Assembly: GCA_035710515.1 (NCBI GenBank)
Contig: DASTDE010000002.1
Coordinates: 124,001-188,000 of the forward strand
Direction of reading: 5' to 3'
Source: Candidatus Rubrimentiphilum sp.
Lineage (GTDB): Bacteria; Vulcanimicrobiota; Vulcanimicrobiia; Vulcanimicrobiales; Vulcanimicrobiaceae
Length of the DNA: 64,000 nt
In this document: in pieces, positions 44,178 to 52,600 of the stretch
Position numbering within the stretch: the first letter of the stretch is position 1
Layout of the letters: every line of letters begins with the position of its first letter
The notes under the pieces: generated by a model
The model's input: the letters and a program-made list of their open reading frames with translations, nothing else
Told to the model about the DNA's origin: nothing
The model's database searches: none
Position numbers and translations under genes: made by a program

Positions 44178-45106
44178 GTAAGGCTAGAATCGGCCGGGGC
44201 GGCCGCGAGGTTGCGCATTCGCCCGAGCAACAGATGAAAGTAGAGCATTCCCTTGACCGGGCCCAAAGCGGAAAGCAGCGCGTCCGCGTCGAGGCCCGGA
44301 TCGCCGGAGAGGGCGCGCAGCGATTGGGCCACGCCCGAGTCTTTGAGCGGAAAGACGTCGAGGCGCCCGAGGCCCCGCAAGAGCACGACCGAGGCACTCC
44401 ACGGACCGATGCCTCGCAACGTGCGCAACCGTTCGGCGGCCTCCGCGCTGTCCATCGTGGCGAGAAGTTCTTCGGACAGCGCCCCGTCTTCGACCGCGGC
44501 GGCAGCCGTGCGGAGGTGATCGACCTTATTGGCGCTCAGTCCGGCGGCCCGCAGCGGTTCGTCCGGCGCGAACAATACTTGCGACGGATCGAAGAATGGA
44601 TAGTAGGTGACGCCGCCATGTTCGATTGGTTCGCTCATCGTCTCGACCGTGCGCCGCATGATGGCGGTCGCGGCGTGAATGCTGATCTGCTGAAAGACGA
44701 TGGCGTGCGCGAGCGCCTCCCACAGCGTGGGATAACGCGGCGGATGCATGCCGCGGAGTTGCTCGGTGAGCTCGGCGAGCCACGGAAAAGGTTGTACGCG
44801 CGATTCCCACTCGTCGAGTTCCGCTTGCGTTCCCAGCATCGCCGTCACGACCGGCACCCAGCGCTCGGGCTGCGCTCCGGTGATCTTCAGCGCAAGCGTG
44901 CCGGCGTCGCGTTGCTGCACCTCGATCAAATTCGAACCGTCCGCGTCGGTCAGCATGCGGCGATAGGTCCCGTCTTCGGCGACGAGGTCCACGGCGTTGG
45001 CGGCCAGCCGCCGCAACGCTTCGGCCGTAAGATCTAAACGGTACGGCGCCTTAACGGGAAGGGTCGTTTCAAGAGTAAAACGTTCGGTTAAGGATGCTCG
45101 CGACAT
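44174..45106 (-). CDS. alkA: DNA-3-methyladenine glycosylase II
   Basis: 310 residues. N-terminal AlkA domain, then helix-hairpin-helix LRTLRGIGPWSASVVLLRGLG and catalytic Asp in LDVFPLKDSGVAQSL. It removes alkylated purines from DNA as the first step of base-excision repair. It is divergent from, and overlaps by 13 bases, the ABC-2 permease at 45094. Confidence 0.9.
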   Translation of the reverse strand: MSRASLTERFTLETTLPVKAPYRLDLTAEALRRLAANAVDLVAEDGTYRRMLTDADGSNLIEVQQRDAGTLALKITGAQPERWVPVVTAMLGTQAELDEWESRVQPFPWLAELTEQLRGMHPPRYPTLWEALAHAIVFQQISIHAATAIMRRTVETMSEPIEHGGVTYYPFFDPSQVLFAPDEPLRAAGLSANKVDHLRTAAAAVEDGALSEELLATMDSAEAAERLRTLRGIGPWSASVVLLRGLGRLDVFPLKDSGVAQSLRALSGDPGLDADALLSALGPVKGMLYFHLLLGRMRNLAAAPADSSLT

Positions 45107-45888
45107 ATTACCAGTATTGGCGCATCAACTTCCTGACGATGCTCGAGTATCGCGCGAATTTCATCATGTGGTTCGCTTTCACGATCATCTACCACGCAAC
45201 CGCGATCGCGGCGCTTTGGGTGACGCTGCGGATGTTCCCGTCGATGAACGGCTGGGATTTCAAGCAGATGGCCTTTCTCTACGCGCTCTGGATGCTGGGA
45301 CACGAGTTTCACAACGCGTTCTTCTTTAACGTCGTCAGCGTCCCGGAGTACGTCCGTGAGGGCCGCTTCGACAGGTTCCTGGTGCGTCCCCAGGACACGC
45401 TCTTCCAGACCCTGACGGTTCCCGCGCAGCTCTTCCCCGACGGCATTATTTTGGCGCTCATCTACTTCGTGCTGGCGACGCGTTACAGCGGCGTGAACGT
45501 CGACGCGGCCTTTGTGTTGTTCGTTCCGCTGGTCATGGTCGGGGGCGCCCTCATCGATTTGGGAATATCGCTGGCCGTGGCGACTATCTCGTTTTGGTTC
45601 GTGCGCGTGGATACGCTGCGGTGGGTCGTGATGTCGCTGGAGCAAGAGTTTACGCGGTATCCCATCAGCATCTATACGCGCGGCGTGCGCTTTTTGTTGG
45701 CTTTCGTCTTCCCGTTTGCGTTCATGAACTATTTCCCGGCGACGTTTCTGCTGCACAAGGCCGAAACGGGATTCTCCCTTTCGCCGCAGATCGGATTACT
45801 GACGCCGCTCGTCGGATTCGCGTGGCTGGCGTTGTCCTACGCTTTCTGGCGATTCGGTTTGCAGCACTACCAGGGAACTGGCTCGTGA
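45094..45888 (+). CDS. ABC-2 type permease (COG3694-like), second subunit
   Basis: 264 residues, six TM segments. YYQYWRINFLTMLEYRANFI and VPEYVREGRFDRFLVRPQDT are hallmarks of the DUF990/COG3694 permease that partners COG4587 and the ATPase. So this is probably the missing half of the exporter at 38339/40107, separated from it by cydAB, UBP, pirin and alkA. Overlaps the next gene as GTGA. Confidence 0.85.
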   Translation: MLATYYQYWRINFLTMLEYRANFIMWFAFTIIYHATAIAALWVTLRMFPSMNGWDFKQMAFLYALWMLGHEFHNAFFFNVVSVPEYVREGRFDRFLVRPQDTLFQTLTVPAQLFPDGIILALIYFVLATRYSGVNVDAAFVLFVPLVMVGGALIDLGISLAVATISFWFVRVDTLRWVVMSLEQEFTRYPISIYTRGVRFLLAFVFPFAFMNYFPATFLLHKAETGFSLSPQIGLLTPLVGFAWLALSYAFWRFGLQHYQGTGS

Positions 45889-46760
45889 AGCGCAGCGCAT
45901 TCGTCGCCGGGGTGACCGCGGCGGCATGCTGGCCGCAGGCGGCCTTGGCGCAATCGTTCGGCGCGCTTTTACACGAAGCCATCAAGGGAATTCCGGCGAC
46001 CGTCGGCGTCTATGCGCGCACCATGGCGGATGGCCCGCCCGTCGTTGCTTACAACGCTGATGTCTCGTTTCCAAGCGCCTCGACGATCAAGATGCTGATC
46101 ATGCTGACGGCGTTCCGGTTAGCGGAAAGCGACCCGTCGGTAATGAGTGAGCCCGTCACATTTCATAGCCACGATTACATCGGCGGCTCGGACTTCATGT
46201 CGCGCGCATCAAGCGGCGAGCGCTTCAGCGTGCACGAGCTGATCGTGCCGATGATCCAAGTGAGCGACAACACCGCAGCGAACCTGTTAATCACGCACTT
46301 CGGATTCGATGAACTCAATGCGACTGCGCGTCACGCCGGAATGCCGCACACCAAACTCCGGCGTCATTTTCTGGATACGGCGGCGGTCTTGCGTCACCAC
46401 GACAACCGCACGACGCCGCGGGACATGGCTCATCTGCTCTTCGAGATCGAACGCGGCACGCGCGAAGGAATTCGCACGGTCGCCGATCCGGAAACCTGCC
46501 GAGCGATGATTCAAATCATGCTGGGGCAAACGGATCGCGATAAAATTCCGGCAGGCGTGCCGCACGGCGTGCCCGTTGCGAATAAAACCGGCGAGCTGAC
46601 CGGTACGCGCGCCGACGTCGGAATCGTCGATCCGTTCGGACTCTCGCCGTACGTCCTCACCGTGTATACGATGCAACTCAACGGCTGGACCGTCGCCGCT
46701 CACGGCATTGCGAACATCTCGCGGTTGGTGTACCGCAAGCTCGCCGGAACTATGCTTTAG
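45885..46760 (+). CDS. Class A beta-lactamase-fold serine hydrolase
   Basis: 291 residues from GTG 45885, with signal peptide (QAALAQ). SxxK is SASTIKM (Ser 66, Lys 69), SDN is SDNTAAN (about 127) and KTG is NKTGEL (about 234). The omega-loop glutamate of true class A beta-lactamases is not visible: the region reads RRHFLDTAAVLRHHDNRTTPRDMA. So it is a penicillin-recognising hydrolase, probably a DD-peptidase-like or esterase enzyme, rather than a resistance enzyme. Coupled to the permease by GTGA. Confidence 0.87.
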   Translation: MKRSAFVAGVTAAACWPQAALAQSFGALLHEAIKGIPATVGVYARTMADGPPVVAYNADVSFPSASTIKMLIMLTAFRLAESDPSVMSEPVTFHSHDYIGGSDFMSRASSGERFSVHELIVPMIQVSDNTAANLLITHFGFDELNATARHAGMPHTKLRRHFLDTAAVLRHHDNRTTPRDMAHLLFEIERGTREGIRTVADPETCRAMIQIMLGQTDRDKIPAGVPHGVPVANKTGELTGTRADVGIVDPFGLSPYVLTVYTMQLNGWTVAAHGIANISRLVYRKLAGTML

Positions 46761-46784
46761 CCCTTCGATACCTCAGGATGACCG
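46761..46784. repeat. Dispersed repeat, single end module
   Basis: CCCTTCGATACCTCAGGATG ACC, lying exactly between the hydrolase stop (46758-46760) and the cyclophilin 3' end. On the minus strand it provides TCA-TCC-TGA, the last codons of the cyclophilin. Confidence 0.86.
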
Positions 46785-47267
46785 AGACTCGATCACTACT
46801 TTTGTGATCTCGTCGCCGCGCCGGATCGCGTCGAGTGTTTCAAACCCATCGGTGAGTTGTCCAAAAACCGTATATTGCTTATCCAAGAAGCGCGCGTCAT
46901 CTAAGCAGATGTAAAACTGCGAGCCCGCCGAGTCGGGAGACGAGGCGCGTGCCATCGCGACGGTGCCGCGCACGTGCGGACGATCGTTGAATTCGGCCTT
47001 CAAATTGTAGCCGGGGCCGCCGGTGCCGTCGCCTTTCGGGTCGCCGCCTTGGATGACGAAGCCCGGCTCCACTCTATGGAAGGCCAGCCCGTCATAAAAC
47101 CCGGCTTCCGCCAGTTTGACGAAGGCCGCCGAGTGCTGCGGCGCGTCGTCGGCATAAAAAGTAAAGACCATGTCGCCCTTGGGCGTCGTGATGCGCGCCG
47201 TCGAGGTTTTTGCGCGGTCGAGAAGGGTGCGCAACTCCTCGCCGACGGGAGCCGTATGTGTTGCCAT
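46773..47267 (-). CDS. ppiB: Peptidyl-prolyl cis-trans isomerase, cyclophilin type
   Basis: 164 residues. Catalytic region FHRVEPGFVIQGGDPKGDGTGGPGY with the Arg, and GSQFYICL; no signal peptide, so cytoplasmic. It speeds proline isomerisation in folding. The final residues SRSS and the stop come from the repeat. Immediately downstream of the GIY-YIG gene (TAG-ATG). Confidence 0.92.
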   Translation of the reverse strand: MATHTAPVGEELRTLLDRAKTSTARITTPKGDMVFTFYADDAPQHSAAFVKLAEAGFYDGLAFHRVEPGFVIQGGDPKGDGTGGPGYNLKAEFNDRPHVRGTVAMARASSPDSAGSQFYICLDDARFLDKQYTVFGQLTDGFETLDAIRRGDEITKVVIESRSS

Positions 47268-47540
47268 CTAGGAAGCTTTGTGCACTTCGAGTCCGAAGGC
47301 CTTGCCCGCGTCCAATGCCGTCAGCTTTTCGTCTCGGCTCAGCTGCTTAAAGCGAGCCTCAACGCTTTTTGCCTGCGACGAATCGTCCGCTTGCATCCAG
47401 GCAAGCAGCCGAACGGGGAGGCGCGACCGGGTGTATTTCGATCCTCGGCCCTTTTGGTGCAGATCCACGCGACGCTCCAGGTCGTCGGTCCAGCCGGTAT
47501 AGAGCGAACCGTCTTCACAGGCCAGGATGTAGACGAACAT
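47268..47540 (-). CDS. GIY-YIG nuclease superfamily protein
   Basis: 90 residues, the minimal GIY-YIG domain: FVYILACEDGSLYTGWTDDL then RRVDLHQKGRGSKYTRSRLP, with Arg and the Glu in KSVEARFKQLSR. UPF0213/YhbQ-like family; possible role in DNA repair, unproved. Sits directly before the cyclophilin gene. Confidence 0.88.
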   Translation of the reverse strand: MFVYILACEDGSLYTGWTDDLERRVDLHQKGRGSKYTRSRLPVRLLAWMQADDSSQAKSVEARFKQLSRDEKLTALDAGKAFGLEVHKAS

Positions 47541-47560
47541 AGTGTCGTGAACTGAGTTAC

Positions 47561-48895
47561 ATGCACTCTTCCCGCTTTCTTTCAGCGCTTGCGCTGCTCG
47601 CCCTGACGATTACCTCGGCCTCCGCAAAACCGGCGCTGGACCCGCGGATTGCCGCTCTGGTGCGAGCCGTTTCGGCCGCCGATTTGCGTGCGTACGATAC
47701 GCGCCTGGTGGATTTTTACACGCGCAATGATTTTTCAGACGATCTCAACTCGCCCACGCAAGGTGTCTTTGCGGCTCGCGATTGGATCAAATCGCAGTTC
47801 GAGGCGGCCGCGCTCCGGAGCGGCGGGCGGATGACTGTTTCTTTGGATACGTTCTTGCAAGACAAGACAGCCCGGACGCCGCGCGCCGTAACGGAATCGA
47901 GCATCATCGCGACACTGCGCGGCGATGCCCCCGGGCCAACGTACGTTATGTCCAGCCACTATGACGACTGCGACGGCGACTGCACCGACGGACGCGGCCG
48001 CGCGCCCGGCGCGGACGACAACGGGTCCGGGACCAGCGCGGTGTTAGAAGCCGCTAAGGTGATGGCGGCGCAACAGTTTCACGGCACCATTATTTTTGCA
48101 GTCTTCGATGGCGAGGAACTCAACTTGTGGGGCTCGGATCATTTCGCGCGTGAATTGAAAGCGGCGGGCACCGACGTCGTTGCCGATCTCAACAACGACA
48201 TCATCGGCACTTCGAATGCTCCGGCCGGCTCGTCCGATCGCCGCCTGGTTCGCGTCTTCAGCCAAGGCATTCCCGACGATGCAAAAATCAGTGCGGTCAA
48301 CGTGGCAGGCTCCGAAAACGACTCGCCCTCGCGCGAAATCGCACGCTTCGTCAAGAACATCTCGGAGCAGTACGTCGCGCCAATGCACGCCACGCTCATC
48401 TTTCGCGCCGACCGTTTCCGCCGGGGCGGCGACCAAGAGTCGTTCACGGCCCAGGGCTTCCCCGCAATCCGCTTCGTCGAAATACACGAAGATTTCCGGC
48501 ACCAGCACCAAAACGTGCGCGTCGAGAACGGCGTGCAATACGGCGACCTGCCGCAATACAACGATTGGAATTATCTGGCAGCGGTCACGCGCATGAACGT
48601 TGCGGCGCTCGCCGCGCTGGCGCTCGGGCCGGATCAGCCGGGGACGGCGCAAATTCTAATCGATCGCCTCACGAACGATTCGACGCTGCGCTGGAAGCCT
48701 GCGGCCCGGGCCGTCAGTTATGAAATCGTTTGGCGCGAGACAACCTCGCCGTTGTGGCAGCATTCGCAAAACGTCGGTAATGTCACGCAAGCGACGGTGC
48801 CGGTCAGCAAAGACAACTTTATCTTAGGTGTACGGTCGGTAGACGCACAGGGACTGGTAAGTCCGGCGGTCTATCCGGTGGCGGTGCGGCAGTAG
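47561..48895 (+). CDS. Secreted M28 family zinc peptidase
   Basis: 444 residues with signal peptide (ITSASAKPALD). Two-zinc ligands: SHYDDCDGDC (His, Asp), PGADDNGSGTS (Asp), DGEELNLWGSDHFA (Glu pair), LNNDIIG (Asp) and FVEIHEDFRHQHQ (His). Acts as an exported aminopeptidase. After ~residue 350 there is a fibronectin-type III-like tail (STLRWKPAARAVSYEIVWRET). Confidence 0.9.
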   Translation: MHSSRFLSALALLALTITSASAKPALDPRIAALVRAVSAADLRAYDTRLVDFYTRNDFSDDLNSPTQGVFAARDWIKSQFEAAALRSGGRMTVSLDTFLQDKTARTPRAVTESSIIATLRGDAPGPTYVMSSHYDDCDGDCTDGRGRAPGADDNGSGTSAVLEAAKVMAAQQFHGTIIFAVFDGEELNLWGSDHFARELKAAGTDVVADLNNDIIGTSNAPAGSSDRRLVRVFSQGIPDDAKISAVNVAGSENDSPSREIARFVKNISEQYVAPMHATLIFRADRFRRGGDQESFTAQGFPAIRFVEIHEDFRHQHQNVRVENGVQYGDLPQYNDWNYLAAVTRMNVAALAALALGPDQPGTAQILIDRLTNDSTLRWKPAARAVSYEIVWRETTSPLWQHSQNVGNVTQATVPVSKDNFILGVRSVDAQGLVSPAVYPVAVRQ

Positions 48896-48905
48896 CCGGT
48901 TGAGC

Positions 48906-50291
48906 TCATCGCAGCATACCCCGCATGATTTTGCCTTCGGTGTTCAGGTAGTATTTCGCGCTGTCGAATCGCGGTGAGTCGGCGAACATCAGGTAGAGAT
49001 ACTTGAAGTTCTCCGAAAACGAATATGCCGGGAAATAGTCGCCTTGCGTCATTGGCCGCGTGCGAACGTCCGTGAGCACCGTGTAGCCGCGCGGCGCCCG
49101 GCAATTCGAACGCAGCGCTTCAAAATACTGGTAGGCTGTGACGCGATATTTCGGGTCTTTTGTTAGAAACCAGAGATCGAATGATGAGTTCGGATACTCA
49201 GGCCGCAGCCAGTGCCGCGGGCTTACGATCGAGAGATCACTGTAATTGATCACTTCCGGAATTAGGTCGTACTTGTCGAGCGCTGCCGTCCAGGAGTCGT
49301 AGAACGCCGAACCGACCGCGCGATCTCCGCCTTTGGCCACCAGACCCGCGTAAAACGCAGCGAGTTCGGAACTCGTCGTGTCGGTAGTCGGTTGCCCGTC
49401 CTTGTAATTCACCGTCCTGAACCAGAGATTTCCTGAAACGCGCGTTACTTTGTATTTGAGGATAGCGTCGGTCAGCAGGCGGTACCAGTCGCGGGTTTGA
49501 GTCAGCCCAAGCATTTGCCAGCCGCCCCAAAGATATTCGTAAAAGGAATCGACCGGTTCGTCGGGCGCGACGTCGTCCGTATCGCTGAACTCGCCTTTTT
49601 CGACGTCGAACGTCGTTCCGAGTAGATTCAACGACGAGCGTTTTGCAATGACGGCTTCATAGGCTTTGAGCGAAGCCTGCACGTACTTCTGGTCGCCCGT
49701 TAGCCGCGAAAGATCGCCGAACTCCAAGATGTTGGAACCGATTTCGGCGAGCACCATCTGTGGTTCGCGCACCGCGCCGGTCTTTAGATTGGCGTAACGA
49801 TAGGGCGCACCGGTGGGAGACTTCGTAAAGCACACCAGCAGGCGGTCGGCCAGATCGCGCGCGCCGTCGAGCAAGAACTTTTCGCCGGTGGCGTAGTAAC
49901 CGGTGATCAGCCCGGCCACCATGCGGATCATGGCTTCGAACATCTGCACGTCGCCGTCGACGTCGAAGTCAAGATGATCGCGCAGCCACGCCACGCACGA
50001 CTCGAGCTCGGCATCCAGGCCCATCACATAGAGCGTGTCCATCGCTTCGATGATCGAGAGCCCGAACGAATGGTTCTTCAGAAAAAAGTTTGACGGCCTG
50101 CCGCTCACCGGGCGCACCTCGTCGTAGCCCCACGCGATGTATTTATAGCCGTTCCACGCATGCAAGAATTCGTCGCGCACTTGCCGGGCGATCGCATCCG
50201 GCGGTGGCATCACCGCTGGCGGCAGACATGCGAGCTCGGCGGGCAGCAGCGCTGCTGCGCTCGCTGCGGTTAGAAAGCTACGACGTTTCAT
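48906..50291 (-). CDS. GH47 alpha-1,2-mannosidase homologue
   Basis: 461 residues with an N-terminal RR-signal (KRRSFLTAASAAALL), probably exported. The family is recognised from EFLHAWNGYKYIAWGYDEVRP, FGLSIIEAMDTLYVMGLDAEL, TGEKFLLDGARDLADRLL and the C-terminal SENFKYLYLMFAD. GH47 is mainly known from eukaryotic ER/Golgi trimming of high-mannose glycans; bacterial members are rare. Acid residues of the active site should be checked by alignment. Tail-to-tail with the peptidase, 10 bases. Confidence 0.82.
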   Translation of the reverse strand: MKRRSFLTAASAAALLPAELACLPPAVMPPPDAIARQVRDEFLHAWNGYKYIAWGYDEVRPVSGRPSNFFLKNHSFGLSIIEAMDTLYVMGLDAELESCVAWLRDHLDFDVDGDVQMFEAMIRMVAGLITGYYATGEKFLLDGARDLADRLLVCFTKSPTGAPYRYANLKTGAVREPQMVLAEIGSNILEFGDLSRLTGDQKYVQASLKAYEAVIAKRSSLNLLGTTFDVEKGEFSDTDDVAPDEPVDSFYEYLWGGWQMLGLTQTRDWYRLLTDAILKYKVTRVSGNLWFRTVNYKDGQPTTDTTSSELAAFYAGLVAKGGDRAVGSAFYDSWTAALDKYDLIPEVINYSDLSIVSPRHWLRPEYPNSSFDLWFLTKDPKYRVTAYQYFEALRSNCRAPRGYTVLTDVRTRPMTQGDYFPAYSFSENFKYLYLMFADSPRFDSAKYYLNTEGKIMRGMLR

Positions 50292-50294
50292 GCA

Positions 50295-50340
50295 GCCCTT
50301 CGACTGCGCTCAGGGTCGTTCGATACCTCACGATGACAAC
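50295..50340. repeat. Dispersed repeat, both modules
   Basis: CCCTTCGACTGCGCTCAGGG (stem module) followed by TCGTTCGATACCTCACGATG ACAAC. On the minus strand it supplies TTG-TCA-TCG-TGA, the last codons of hemL; the GH47 start ATG lies 4 bases away. Confidence 0.87.
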
Positions 50341-51662
50341 AATGATTCATCAATTGCAGTCAGCGTTTCATCCACGTCGGCGACGGTGTGTGCGGTCGAC
50401 AGAAACATCACTTCGTTTTGTGAAGGCGGCAAGAGTATTTTTCGCCTGCGCATTTCGTGATAGTAAGCCGCATACCGCGCTGAATCGGCCAACAGTGCGT
50501 CGTCGTAGTTGCGGTTTGGCGCGCCGGCGCGGAACTTAAAATCCACCGCAGACTCGTGCTGGACGACCGCGTAGGGTAGACTGCGTCGCTCGAAAATGCT
50601 TCTAATGCCAGTTGCCAGCCGCTTCGCAAGCCGGTCCGTATTTTCGTAACACTCGGGATACGCTTCCAGCAGATCGAGCACGCGATGCGCCATCCCCACG
50701 GCAAATGGGTTGCCCGCGTGGGTGCCGCCCGTAAAGACGGGGCCGTCAGGCGCGAGCATCGTCATGACATCTTCCCGGCCACCGAATGCGGCAATCGGGA
50801 AACCACCGCCCAGTATTTTCCCGATCGCGGTAATATCAGGCTGCACGCCCCTCGACTCCGCTCGGGGCCGCTCGCTTCGCTCGCGGTCCTTCGATACCTC
50901 AGGATGACAATCAAACTCACGATGACGGAAGCGAAGCCAGGTAATGATCTCGTCGAAAATGAGCAACGCACCGCTGCGATCCGCGCGCTCGCGCAAGCCT
51001 TCGAGAAACCCGGGAACAGGCAGCACCAAGCCCATATTCGCCGCAACCGGCTCGACCAGAATTGCCGCGATCTCGTCCTCGCGGCCGCGCAGGGCATCGT
51101 CCACGCTCTCCAAGTCGTTGTAGCGCGCGACGGCGACGTCGCGCTGTACGCCGGCGGGTATTCCGCTGCGACGGGCGTGCGCGGTCTTTGCCGAAGCCCC
51201 GGCGGCGAAGAGCGCCGCGTCGAAGTGACCATGATAGTTCCCGGCAAATCGCAGAATGAGATCTCGTTGCGTGAAAGCGCGCGCGACGCGCACCGCGCTC
51301 ATCATCGCCTCGCTGCCGGTTGTGGTGAACCGGATGCGCTCCATCGAAGGAATCCGCGCGCGAATGCGCTCCGCTAGACGCACTTCTTCGGGATGCGTCG
51401 ACCCGTAGAGCACACCACGCGACGCAAGGTCGTCGAGATCGCGCGTCAGCGCCGGATGATTGTATCCGAAGAGCAACGGGCCATAACCCATGATGTAGTC
51501 GATGTAACGCTCGCCGTTTTCATCGAACGCATATGCGCCGTCGCCGCGACTCTGAATGAACGGTGTGCCGCCCACGGCCCAGCCCGAACGCACGGGGGAA
51601 TCACATCCGCCTGCGAGTGCGGCGCTCGCAAGCTCCGCGATTGTCTGCATGTTTTGCGCCAC
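50328..51662 (-). CDS. hemL: Glutamate-1-semialdehyde 2,1-aminomutase-type aminotransferase
   Basis: 444 residues, class III PLP aminotransferase. PLP Lys in ITAIGKILGGGFPIAAFGGR, GSEAMMSAVRVARAF near 120, and FTGGTHAGNPFAVGMA. HemL makes 5-aminolevulinate for heme and B12. The frame carries an insertion (CHPEVSKDRERSERPRAESR) near residues 243-266 where HemL has none, and ends in LLSS from a second repeat. Other class III enzymes are possible; no other heme gene is near. Confidence 0.82.
   Translation of the reverse strand: MAQNMQTIAELASAALAGGCDSPVRSGWAVGGTPFIQSRGDGAYAFDENGERYIDYIMGYGPLLFGYNHPALTRDLDDLASRGVLYGSTHPEEVRLAERIRARIPSMERIRFTTTGSEAMMSAVRVARAFTQRDLILRFAGNYHGHFDAALFAAGASAKTAHARRSGIPAGVQRDVAVARYNDLESVDDALRGREDEIAAILVEPVAANMGLVLPVPGFLEGLRERADRSGALLIFDEIITWLRFRHREFDCHPEVSKDRERSERPRAESRGVQPDITAIGKILGGGFPIAAFGGREDVMTMLAPDGPVFTGGTHAGNPFAVGMAHRVLDLLEAYPECYENTDRLAKRLATGIRSIFERRSLPYAVVQHESAVDFKFRAGAPNRNYDDALLADSARYAAYYHEMRRRKILLPPSQNEVMFLSTAHTVADVDETLTAIDESLLSS
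50848..50935. repeat. Dispersed repeat inside the hemL gene
   Basis: CCCCTCGACTCCGCTCGGGG, then palindrome CGCTCGCTTCGCTCGCG, then TCCTTCGATACCTCAGGATG ACA and a short ACTCACGATGACGG: the full composite plus one extra end. On the coding strand it gives HPEVSKDRERSERPRAESRG without stop. The insertion is in frame. Confidence 0.88.
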
Positions 51663-51722
51663 TCGTCAGGCCCGCTTAACGGCGCGCTGCTCGGGGGTCC
51701 TTCGACAAGCTCAGGATGGCAC
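51660..51722. repeat. Dispersed repeat between dprA and hemL
   Basis: A diverged stem module CACTCGTCAGGCCCGC...CTCGGGGG, then TCCTTCGACAAGCTCAGGATG GCA. It fills the gap between hemL start and dprA end; the dprA stop TGA (51711-51713) is inside. Confidence 0.85.
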
Positions 51723-52565
51723 TCCAACGGGCGAAGCGGAAAGAAACTCCTGTAGCGCATGTAGCGCGCGGTCAACATCGAACGGCAGCACGCGCGCGCC
51801 GTCGGCATGGGCCTGCGCGTTTCCGCTATACGACGGATCGCCATAGGCGGCGACTGCAAAACGCGGACGGCCAAGCTGTTTGGCAAAACGCATCGTCAGC
51901 ATTGCGCCGCCGTTGCTTTCGCTCGCAACAAGAACCACCGCGCGCGCGTGCGCGGCCTGCAAGCGATCGCGATGCACGAGCGCCGGCTTCGATACCGGCT
52001 CGTCAGGCAGGCGTTCGCTGACGATCGCGCCGCCATGCGCGACGATCTCTTCTTCCAGCGACCGGTTCTCGGGCGGGTAGGTTACGCCTAGGCCGGTTCC
52101 AACATAGGCAACGGTCGGCACGCCCGCGTCCAATGCGCCGCGATGCGCTGCCGAATCAATGCCCGCCGCAAGTCCGCTGACGATCGGCAACTCGAGCCGC
52201 CGCGCAAATTCGCGAGCGAACTCTTGCGCCGCCGGCAGCGGCGTGCGCGTTCCTACGATCGCAATTCCATCGGCCGGCAACGCGCCGCGGACGCACAGAA
52301 ACGCCGGCGGATCGTCGAGATCGCGCAAAGCCTTCGGATAGCGCGGGTCGGCAATCGTCACGAGCGACGCGCCCAGGCGCGCCAATTTCGCAGAGGCCTC
52401 CCGGGCTTGACGGCGGGCGTGCGCCAGACGCCGGGCGGAATCGCCTTCCAGCCATTCTTTTAATGAGGGATCCTCGCCGCGGGCGAGCGAGCGCAAACGG
52501 CGTGCGGGCATGTGCAGATAGGCCCCGGCAAGCAATACGAGCTGCTCGTGCGACATCTCTCGCAT
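51711..52565 (-). CDS. dprA: DNA-processing protein DprA
   Basis: 284 residues. Rossmann-like DprA domain: VGTRTPLPAAQEFAREFA, SGLAAGIDSAAHRGAL, GTGLGVTYPPENRSLEEEI, HRDRLQAAHARAVVLVASE. DprA loads RecA on incoming single-stranded DNA in natural transformation. The last residues (VPS) come from the repeat. A short HhH-like N-terminus is probable. Confidence 0.88.
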   Translation of the reverse strand: MREMSHEQLVLLAGAYLHMPARRLRSLARGEDPSLKEWLEGDSARRLAHARRQAREASAKLARLGASLVTIADPRYPKALRDLDDPPAFLCVRGALPADGIAIVGTRTPLPAAQEFAREFARRLELPIVSGLAAGIDSAAHRGALDAGVPTVAYVGTGLGVTYPPENRSLEEEIVAHGGAIVSERLPDEPVSKPALVHRDRLQAAHARAVVLVASESNGGAMLTMRFAKQLGRPRFAVAAYGDPSYSGNAQAHADGARVLPFDVDRALHALQEFLSASPVGVPS

Positions 52566-52570
52566 AAGAC

Positions 52571-52588
52571 CGGGGGCTTCGCACCCCG
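52571..52588. other. Small GC hairpin between dprA and mrp
   Basis: CGGGG-GCTTCGCA-CCCCG, a 5-bp stem in the 35-base gap. Could stabilise the leader of mrp; no T run. Confidence 0.35.
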
Positions 52589-52600
52589 AACTCCCTCCCC

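Noticed and set aside
45885-46760. Call as antibiotic-resistance beta-lactamase
   Set aside because: No omega-loop Glu; only the penicillin-recognising fold can be supported.
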